A DNA stretch of 36,685 nt from a virus. Shown in pieces: positions 32,021 to 36,685 of this stretch (positions are counted from its first letter, which is position 1; each line of letters starts with the position of its first letter). The notes below the pieces were generated by a model, which worked only from the letters and a program-made list of their open reading frames with translations, was not told the origin of the DNA and ran no database searches. Made by a program: the position numbers and the translations under genes. The stretch is taken from positions 1 to 36,685 of the IMG/VR virus record IMGVR_UViG_3300043434_001038; one strand, given 5' to 3'.

Positions 32021-32044
32021 GATTTTTCGTTCCGATTGAGATGT

Positions 32045-32629
32045 TTACGCGTTCTGCGAAAGTGGAAGGGTGCCTGCGTAGTCGTGTTCCTCAGCTATAA
32101 ACTGGGCGTCGCCGACGATGTCGCGTGAGGCAGGCTGTATGCCAGCAAAGCACGCATATGTTGGAACTTGGAAAGCGCTGACGGCATCGAGCGCGAGGGC
32201 GCAAAGAGCCACGGAGCGCTTGAGACTGGGATGTATGCGGGCATCCTGCATGACGCGGCGCACATACCGATCAGCCGCCGCGAGCTCCGCGCGAAGGGCG
32301 TCAAGGTGTGCCACAACATCGCGGCCTCGCTTGCTGTCCTCTTCGACGACTTCGAGACGCCAGAGATCGCCGGGGCGGCGGTATCCGACAAGAGATGCCG
32401 TTGCAGCCGATGAGATGATCATTTCCGCAATCTCGTCGCGCGATGCTTCCATAGAGTCGCTCTGTCCGAGGGGGCGAGAAAGGCGCCGGAAACGCTCCGT
32501 CAAGAAGTTGATGTCAACGAGGATCCGCTCGTATATCGGCGAGTCCGGCGAGCGGGGTGGAGAATATGGCTTTGTCAGCGTCTCAGCTGTCACTACCTCC
32601 TCTTCTCCGAAAAATGTCAGGGCGTTCAT
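32045..32629 (-). CDS. Hypothetical protein, first gene of the replication operon
   Basis: 194 residues, largely helical (AADRYVRRVMQDARIHPSLKRSVALCALALDAVSAFQ). The ribosome site CGGAG lies 9 nt upstream. It is preceded by the bipartite leader module (32793-32681). Its position ahead of the RepA-like ATPase suggests a replication role, such as an initiator or helicase partner, but no initiator motif is visible. Confidence 0.68.
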   Translation of the reverse strand: MNALTFFGEEEVVTAETLTKPYSPPRSPDSPIYERILVDINFLTERFRRLSRPLGQSDSMEASRDEIAEMIISSAATASLVGYRRPGDLWRLEVVEEDSKRGRDVVAHLDALRAELAAADRYVRRVMQDARIHPSLKRSVALCALALDAVSAFQVPTYACFAGIQPASRDIVGDAQFIAEEHDYAGTLPLSQNA

Positions 32630-32680
32630 GGGCTTGGCTCCGTGTTCTCATGCTCACAGAGTCACGCATGCGGGTGTTTT

Positions 32681-32793
32681 GGTCACCGTGCCTGAGCGTA
32701 GCCGCAGTCCGCAAAAGCAGGCAAAGACTCGCAGAAATCCCTTATTTCATTGGCATTTTCAGCTTTGCATTTCTCTTCTGCAGCTTGACATTT
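32681..32793 (-). promoter_or_regulatory. Bipartite leader module, copy 2
   Basis: On the minus strand, AAATGTCAAGCTG..AGAGAAATGCAAAGC begins at 32793 and TGCGGCTACGCT..GGC..GGTGACC begins at 32706, exactly 87 nt later, matching the copy at 13141. It ends 51 bases before the start of the replication operon. On the plus strand its edge forms TTGACATTT near the lysis genes, so it could serve both directions. Confidence 0.6.
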
Positions 32794-32833
32794 GCCGGAG
32801 CGAGGTCGGCCAGCGTTTCGCGTGCGGGTGATA

Positions 32834-32851
32834 CCCTCTTGTCAAAGAGGG
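32834..32851 (+). promoter_or_regulatory. Hairpin covering the endolysin ribosome site
   Basis: CCCTCTT/AAGAGGG around GTCA. The 3' arm contains most of the GAGGGAG Shine-Dalgarno of the amidase gene at 32861. Folding would hide it and delay lysis protein synthesis. Confidence 0.5.
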
Positions 32852-32860
32852 AGCGCGAGC

Positions 32861-33322
32861 ATGGCGAAACGGCAAGAGATCAGGCAGGGATCGGCGGGCT
32901 ATCTTGTAACCGAAGTCGTGGTGCATTGCTCCGCAACTGGTGCCAGCTGGTATACCGGCAAGAAGAGCTCGGAGAAGCTGGCAGAGATCAAGCGCTGGCA
33001 TGTGCAAGACCGGGGATGGCGGGACATCGGGTATCACTACGTCATCGATACCGATGGCACGGTGCTGCCTGGACGTGCGGAAACGGTCATCGGGGCAGGC
33101 GTCGAGGGGCACAACAGAGGCGTGATCCATGTGTGTCTGATCGGCGGCGGCGGGTCCGCGGCCACGGATCCTTTCGAGCGGAATTTCACGGCACACCAAG
33201 CGGCCGCATTGCGGAAGGTGCTTGCGTCGATCCGGCTTCGGACACCCATCGCGCGCATCAGCGGGCACAACGAACACGCCGCGAAGGCTTGCCCCGGATT
33301 CCAAGTCGGCAAATGGCTTTGA
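32861..33322 (+). CDS. Endolysin: N-acetylmuramoyl-L-alanine amidase (Amidase_2)
   Basis: 153 residues, the size of T7 lysozyme. Zinc ligands His22 (VVHCSAT), His136 (ISGHNEH) and Cys144 (KACPGF), with Tyr58 (GYHYVI) and Lys142, match the T7-type amidase site that cuts the bond between MurNAc and the peptide stem. There is no signal peptide, so it needs a holin. The ATG at 32861 is preferred over an upstream one because of GGGAG 7 nt before it. It is followed directly by holin and spanin genes. Confidence 0.9.
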   Translation: MAKRQEIRQGSAGYLVTEVVVHCSATGASWYTGKKSSEKLAEIKRWHVQDRGWRDIGYHYVIDTDGTVLPGRAETVIGAGVEGHNRGVIHVCLIGGGGSAATDPFERNFTAHQAAALRKVLASIRLRTPIARISGHNEHAAKACPGFQVGKWL

Positions 33323-33324
33323 GA

Positions 33325-33531
33325 ATGAACATGAAGAAGACGGGAAAGCGGGAGGTTGCACTCGGCTGCCTCGCATATTGCGCTGGACTCGGCGGCTATG
33401 TCGCTGCGAGCGGATCACAGTCTGGGCTTGCAGTGCTGCAACTCTGGCTCCCTGCGGCTTTCCTTTTCTCCGCAGGCGCATGGGGATTGGACGCATGGGC
33501 GAAGCAGCTCGGCGGAGGGAAACAAGAATGA
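33325..33531 (+). CDS. Putative holin, two transmembrane segments
   Basis: About 68 residues from the ATG at 33325; ATGs at 33313 and 33331 are alternatives and none has a strong ribosome site. Basic N terminus (MNMKKTGKREV), then ALGCLAYCAGLGGYVAA and LWLPAAFLFSAGAWGL, a two-helix holin-like layout. It lies between endolysin and spanin genes. Its stop overlaps the next start as ATGA. Confidence 0.65.
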   Translation: MNMKKTGKREVALGCLAYCAGLGGYVAASGSQSGLAVLQLWLPAAFLFSAGAWGLDAWAKQLGGGKQE

Positions 33532-33830
33532 TGGCGCTGATGAACTTCCGGATATTCGGCGCGCTTGGGATCGCCGCCGCAGTCACAGCGGCGTGGGTCT
33601 ACGTCATGTCACTGCAGCACAGCCTCACACGCGCGCGCGCGGAAATAGAGAGAACAGCAGATTTGGTGGACGCATACAAAGCCGCGGGAGAGACTGCCGT
33701 GCGGCAAGCGGCGGCGCTTGATGCGTCACGCGAAGCGGCGGAAGCTGACCGTCGCAGCGCGGAAGACAGGGTGCGCGCGGCGCAGGATTCATGTCTCGAA
33801 CAGCCGTTGCCCGCCGGTCTGCTTGACTGA
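33528..33830 (+). CDS. Rz-like inner-membrane spanin
   Basis: 100 residues. An N-terminal membrane anchor (IFGALGIAAAVTAAWVYVM) is followed by a long charged helix (RARAEIERTADLVDAYKAAGETAVRQAAALDASREAAEADRRSAEDR), typical of i-spanins that span the periplasm. GGAGGG lies upstream of the ATG. Near its end is one Cys (QDSCLEQPLP), which may form a dimer disulfide. Confidence 0.75.
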   Translation: MMALMNFRIFGALGIAAAVTAAWVYVMSLQHSLTRARAEIERTADLVDAYKAAGETAVRQAAALDASREAAEADRRSAEDRVRAAQDSCLEQPLPAGLLD

Positions 33831-33846
33831 GAAAGTGAGGTCAAGA

Positions 33847-34104
33847 ATGGGCGAGAGGAAGAAGGATTTGGGAAGGGCGATTGCGGCAATGTCAGTGCTT
33901 TTTCTGACAGCGTGCGCGAGCGTTGAAGTTGGCGAGAAAGTCCAGATTCCGGAATTGCAGATTCAGTGCCCAGATCCGGCGGAACGCAAAAGACTAGAGC
34001 AAGGCGCAACGTATCGCGACCTTGCTTTGTCGAGAGCCGAGGCTATCGCAGGGTGGAGCCGTTGCTTTGATGCTCTTAATATCACGCAAGCCACTCCCCA
34101 ATAA
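33847..34104 (+). CDS. Lipoprotein, probable outer-membrane spanin (Rz1-like)
   Basis: 85 residues. Basic start, hydrophobic core AIAAMSVLFL and a lipobox LTAC with the lipid Cys near residue 23. The remaining chain is short with two Cys. Location right after the Rz-like gene fits an o-spanin, here separate and not nested. GAGG lies about 7 nt upstream. Its first codons contain the C/T-rich repeat in reverse. Its 3' end overlaps the convergent membrane gene by 23 bases. Confidence 0.65.
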   Translation: MGERKKDLGRAIAAMSVLFLTACASVEVGEKVQIPELQIQCPDPAERKRLEQGATYRDLALSRAEAIAGWSRCFDALNITQATPQ

Positions 34105-34447
34105 CAAAGACGGCAAATGGCGCGAAAAATACCAGAACGCAGATAACATATGGGATTGAAATTCCAGCGACAAGGTAAATCAACAGCGCTGGCAATGCGT
34201 GAAAAAATAAGAACAAAGCCATGATTACCGTGGAAATAGAGGACATGACATTGCAATACCACGGCTCATCCTGCCACAGCACGAACGACCGGCAGTAAAG
34301 CGCGAGCGAAATAAATTGAAGCGCGATTGCATAAGACAAGGGCAACACGTCAGGGCCCTGCGGCAGTGAGTGTCGCAAAGTAGCCGCCCATCCGTACGCA
34401 AATCCAACTGCGAAAATGGGCGAAAAGAACTGCATCATTTTTGCCAT
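34082..34447 (-). CDS. Small multi-pass membrane protein
   Basis: 121 residues from the ATG at 34447, which has AGGAG 8 nt upstream. Three to four hydrophobic segments: FFSPIFAVGFAYGWAA, YAIALQFISLALY, VIMALFLFFHALPALLIYLVAGIS and VICVLVFFAPFAVFVIG. It starts 16 bases after the AAA+ ATPase stop on the same strand, so the two form an operon. A membrane partner of an ATPase is consistent with superinfection exclusion or an abortive system; no known family recognised. Confidence 0.65.
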   Translation of the reverse strand: MAKMMQFFSPIFAVGFAYGWAATLRHSLPQGPDVLPLSYAIALQFISLALYCRSFVLWQDEPWYCNVMSSISTVIMALFLFFHALPALLIYLVAGISIPYVICVLVFFAPFAVFVIGEWLA

Positions 34448-34463
34448 CTTAAGCACTCCTGAC

Positions 34464-35792
34464 TTAATGAAGAATGGGCCGGCGCATGACGTCGCGCAGC
34501 CTCGCTTTGACTTTGTCGATAGCCCTCAAAGTCATCCCGCCACTCTCGATTTCTTCGACCACCTTTTCGATGACGGCATAATCCACGGCATCCTCCGCGA
34601 GCGCCCTTTCAACAGTCCTCCGCAAATCATCGCCAACTGGATATCCGACGTGAAAAATGGTGACGCGGTCGAGCAGCGGCGCGGGGAGATTCTCGACGCT
34701 ATTAGCGAGGAGGATCCACCCGACGCTAGAAAGGTCGATTTTAGCTTGCAAATATGGGCAGGAGAAATCGGACGCAGTTGACCGCTGCAGAAGTGGCAGC
34801 AAAGCATTCTGCGGGCTTCCTGCTGAACTGTTTCTGACCGCCTTTTCCACCTCGTCGAACAGGATCACAGGATCGGCTGTCCCCGTCGTCGAGATAAGCC
34901 GGACGGCTTCCGACGGATGCGACGATCTCCAAAGAAAATCAGAGCCGCCAACGGGCCATGGGGCGGTCATGGTCCCGCCTTCAAGTCGCACCCACGCGCG
35001 ATGTAGAAGCTCCGCAAACGCCTGCGCGAAAAAGGTTTTGCCGCAGCCGGGCGGGCCGACGAGCAGGAATGGTTGGAAGGAAAAGCCACGCCCCTGCTCG
35101 TATCCGTCACGCAGCTGCGACCAGATCCACGAAACAACCTCGCGCATCCATGGTGAAATTTCGAGAAGCTGTGACACGAGAACGTCAATCTCATGCGCGC
35201 TCTTTGGCGCAGAAATTCGCTTCGGTTTCGCCAACTCAACACGCATTTTGTCACGGATATCTGTGTGCGAGTCCCCGAACTTCTTGTCGATCGGCAGGCC
35301 GGAAGCGTCATGAATTTTCACGGTTCCGTGCGGCAACCCCATGATCTCATCAGCGATCTTCTGAGCCTTTTCGCCGTCCAGAACCTCAGCAGAGTTTTCG
35401 GAACTTTTCGCCTTCTCTGCGTCAACTTCTCGGTAAAGATTGCAGATATCCAGAAGCTGCTCGCGGCTCTCTTTTGCATTGCGAAGTTGATAGCCGGAGA
35501 TGAACATCTTGCCCAACTCAGTGACCAGATCAGCGTAATCTTTTCGGCAATTCTCGCGGAAGTTTTCGCGAAACTTTTCCGGAGAAGTGCTGTTATATTT
35601 CTTCATGAGGGTGAAGAGCTGTGCGGCCTCGTGATGCGCGCTCAGGGAGAAATCTTTCGTGGAACTCCACCACGATCTGAAGTGGACCGGATTGAGTCGC
35701 CGGATGCGGCGCTCTTCATCTCCGAAATCCTCGAGCTCGTCTAAGTATTGCCAATCGGCCATTTGCAAAACCGCAAGCGCGGCCCCCACCAT
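34464..35792 (-). CDS. Lon-like AAA+ ATPase without a protease domain
   Basis: 442 residues. Walker A GPPGCGKT at 246-253, Walker B VILFDEVEK at 309-317, sensor Asn in LLANSVENLP near 364, and LLDRV with an arginine finger at 376, as in Lon. The chain ends after the lid (AIDKVKARLRDVM), so the Lon protease part is absent. The first 200 residues are helical and unlike the Lon N domain. An in-frame ATG at 35762 is an alternative start; neither has a strong ribosome site. The tRNA-like gene ends only 19 bases upstream and the membrane protein follows. Confidence 0.8.
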   Translation of the reverse strand: MVGAALAVLQMADWQYLDELEDFGDEERRIRRLNPVHFRSWWSSTKDFSLSAHHEAAQLFTLMKKYNSTSPEKFRENFRENCRKDYADLVTELGKMFISGYQLRNAKESREQLLDICNLYREVDAEKAKSSENSAEVLDGEKAQKIADEIMGLPHGTVKIHDASGLPIDKKFGDSHTDIRDKMRVELAKPKRISAPKSAHEIDVLVSQLLEISPWMREVVSWIWSQLRDGYEQGRGFSFQPFLLVGPPGCGKTFFAQAFAELLHRAWVRLEGGTMTAPWPVGGSDFLWRSSHPSEAVRLISTTGTADPVILFDEVEKAVRNSSAGSPQNALLPLLQRSTASDFSCPYLQAKIDLSSVGWILLANSVENLPAPLLDRVTIFHVGYPVGDDLRRTVERALAEDAVDYAVIEKVVEEIESGGMTLRAIDKVKARLRDVMRRPILH

Positions 35793-35811
35793 TGTTTCAA
35801 GAAGAGCTGAC

Positions 35812-35902
35812 TGGTAGGAGGCCCGGGGCTCGAACCCGGCCGATCGCGCTTATCTGGCGTCTCGGGGATATAAATCCCGACTGCACACCCGTGCTGCCTC
35901 CC
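35812..35902 (-). tRNA. Unusual class II tRNA or tRNA-like RNA, CCA encoded
   Basis: 91 nt. Acceptor GGGAGGC/GCCTCCT (first pair G-U), discriminator A and encoded CCA. T arm CCGGG-TTCGAGC-CCCGG is canonical. The D arm is abnormal: GCAC/GTGC with only a 4-nt loop GGGT, as in tRNA-Sec and some allo-tRNAs. The anticodon stem TCGGG/CCCGA encloses a loop best read as TTTATAT with a closing A-C mismatch, giving anticodon TAT (reading AUA), but this is not secure. A long variable region (CGC/GCG stem) makes it class II, unusual for tRNA-Ile. It could be a degenerate tRNA or a tRNA mimic. Confidence 0.55.
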
Positions 35903-35998
35903 ACTTTCGGAAGTTCAGCGTATCGAGCGGTGGCGGATCGTAGTTTGCATGGACGCAGATTCTCACAGCCGAGTCGCGACGTCAATCCGTATTCTACT

Positions 35999-36034
35999 AA
36001 GCGCTAACAACCCATTTTTGGGTTGTTGGCGCTT
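35999..36034. repeat. 15-bp inverted repeat between tRNA-like and prtN-like genes
   Basis: AAGCGCTAACAACCC and GGGTTGTTGGCGCTT around a 6-base ATTTTT loop; one T-G pair. No T run follows on either strand. It is placed between two divergent genes and overlaps TTGACG (36033), a possible -35, so an operator role is more likely than termination. Confidence 0.6.
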
Positions 36035-36176
36035 GACGTGCTTGGCTATGATCTGTATTGCTCTGAAAAGAATTGTGGATTTACCACTTTTTCCGATTCT
36101 TTTCGCTTGCGAAGCCGAAATCGGCTCATATGCTGTTGTTAAGCGTTACTACCACGCAACAAACAACAGGAAAGAA

Positions 36177-36446
36177 ATGGACACCCAGTTCCTTCTCCTC
36201 GCAAGATACAACGCCCGGGCGATCCTTCCGCTCGACACTGTGTGCAAAGATTTCTTCGGGCACCTTTCTCCGCAAAAGCTGCTGCTCAAAGTCGACAAAG
36301 GCGAAATCGCGCTGCCGATTGTACGGATGGAAACCTCGCAGAAATCCGCAAAAGGGGTTCACATTTCCGATCTCGCGAAGTGGATCGACGACCGTCGCGC
36401 CGTTGCTCAGCGGGAGTGCCAAGCCCTCACCGGCCGCGCGGCCTGA
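36177..36446 (+). CDS. prtN: PrtN-like pyocin/prophage activator
   Basis: 89 residues from the ATG at 36177, which has AGGA 6 nt upstream. TQFLLLARYNARAILPLDTVCKDFFGHLS, then KVDKGEIALPIVRMETSQKSAKGVHISDLAKWIDDRR, follows the PrtN family closely in length and motif order. In Pseudomonas aeruginosa PrtN activates pyocin genes after SOS relief. Here it may activate the phage's own late genes or the tRNA/AAA+ block. It is transcribed outward and ends at a strong terminator. Confidence 0.85.
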   Translation: MDTQFLLLARYNARAILPLDTVCKDFFGHLSPQKLLLKVDKGEIALPIVRMETSQKSAKGVHISDLAKWIDDRRAVAQRECQALTGRAA

Positions 36447-36491
36447 CACCACCTACGGCGGGTGACACCGCATCATCCCTCTGCCATGCTC

Positions 36492-36519
36492 GGCCGTCCC
36501 ATAACCGGGGCGGCCTTTT
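36492..36519 (+). terminator. Rho-independent terminator of the prtN-like gene
   Basis: GGCCGTCCC, loop ATAACC, GGGGCGGCC, then TTTT. It begins 45 bases after the stop. Confidence 0.85.
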
Positions 36520-36527
36520 CCATTTCA

Positions 36528-36606
36528 GGGACTACGGGCCGGCTCGCCCCGGCCTATTCTCCGCCGCCGTGGAACTACCAGAAGTGCGGGACTACTTTGG
36601 GACTAT
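36528..36606 (+). repeat. Short direct repeats GGGACTAC (possible integrase arm sites)
   Basis: GGGACTAC at 36528 and 36588, GGGACTAT at 36599 and GGAACTAC at 36571. Clusters of short direct repeats at the edge of a prophage often bind the arm domain of a tyrosine integrase. No integrase is in the window, but its gene may lie just beyond the right end. Confidence 0.4.
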
Positions 36607-36646
36607 CCGTCTTTTCAGGCCCGCCTCAACCGATTGACAGATAAGG

Positions 36647-36652
36647 TATAAT
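36647..36652 (+). promoter_or_regulatory. TATAAT hexamer near the window end
   Basis: Perfect -10 consensus, but the nearest TTGACA (36634-36639) is only 7 bases upstream, so no standard promoter is formed. It may start transcription of a gene beyond the window. Confidence 0.25.
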
Positions 36653-36685
36653 ATTCTCAGTCGCTCCCATCCATCATCGGGGCCA

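Noticed and set aside
32118-32831. 237-codon plus-strand open frame across 32118-32831
   Set aside because: Arg/Ser-rich shadow of the 32629 gene; its end only resembles another shadow near 13141 because both cover the repeated leader module.
36634-36652. TTGACA followed by TATAAT as a strong promoter
   Set aside because: Only 7 bases between the hexamers, so they cannot be used together by a normal holoenzyme.

Overview
The window is almost entirely one GC-rich temperate siphophage or prophage genome with lambda-type head genes. Recognisable parts are a Nu1/GpA-type terminase, gpW, a lambda-family portal, a fused prohead protease-major capsid protein, tail tube, tail chaperones, tape measure, tail tip, an amidase-holin-spanin lysis cassette and a PrtN-like activator. 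Base composition, the PrtN relative and the types of accessory gene suggest an alphaproteobacterial host (possibly Rhodobacterales). That is inference; no host gene is seen. No integrase, excisionase or classical CI repressor lies inside the window. Layout: (1) 1-2013, a left accessory arm with a partial gene overlapping a PIN-like protein, then an MT-A70 DNA methyltransferase convergent with a BglII/BstYI-family endonuclease, i.e. a probable restriction-modification pair. (2) 2076-4911, a minus-strand operon of six small uncharacterised proteins. Three of its intercistronic gaps carry the same covarying hairpin. (3) 4912-5202, a divergent control region with a 24-bp inverted repeat, driving that operon leftward and a 378-residue HTH regulator rightward. 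(4) 6560-8663, a minus-strand set with a calcineurin-like phosphoesterase. (5) 8664-9338, a gene-poor, AT-richer region with inverted repeats and a strong hairpin. (6) 9339-17827, packaging genes interleaved with a Toprim protein and a RuvC-like resolvase. (7) 17888-29946, capsid and tail morphogenesis, with a collagen-like protein and a lectin-like protein between capsid and connector genes. (8) 30081-32629, a minus-strand replication block with a RepA-like ATPase. (9) 32861-34104, lysis. (10) 34082-35902, a minus-strand block of an unusual class II tRNA-like gene, a Lon-like AAA+ ATPase without a protease domain and a small membrane protein. (11) 36177-36685, the PrtN-like activator, a terminator and short repeats that may be integrase arm sites. 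The most distinctive features are regulatory. A promoter-like module (GACCCCGGCC, 13 bases, then a GTTATAGTATAAC palindrome) occurs three times at exact spacing before gpW, the capsid gene and the tail terminator gene. A degenerate, spacing-shifted relative lies before a minus-strand gene. Three genes begin exactly 7 nt after a -10-like hexamer, suggesting leaderless mRNAs. A C/T-rich 20-mer is scattered at five sites. A bipartite leader module with an identical 87-nt offset precedes the Toprim gene and the replication operon. These could be parts of a phage-wide control network driven by unidentified factors; the tRNA/AAA+/membrane block is the best candidate for an uncharacterised accessory system.
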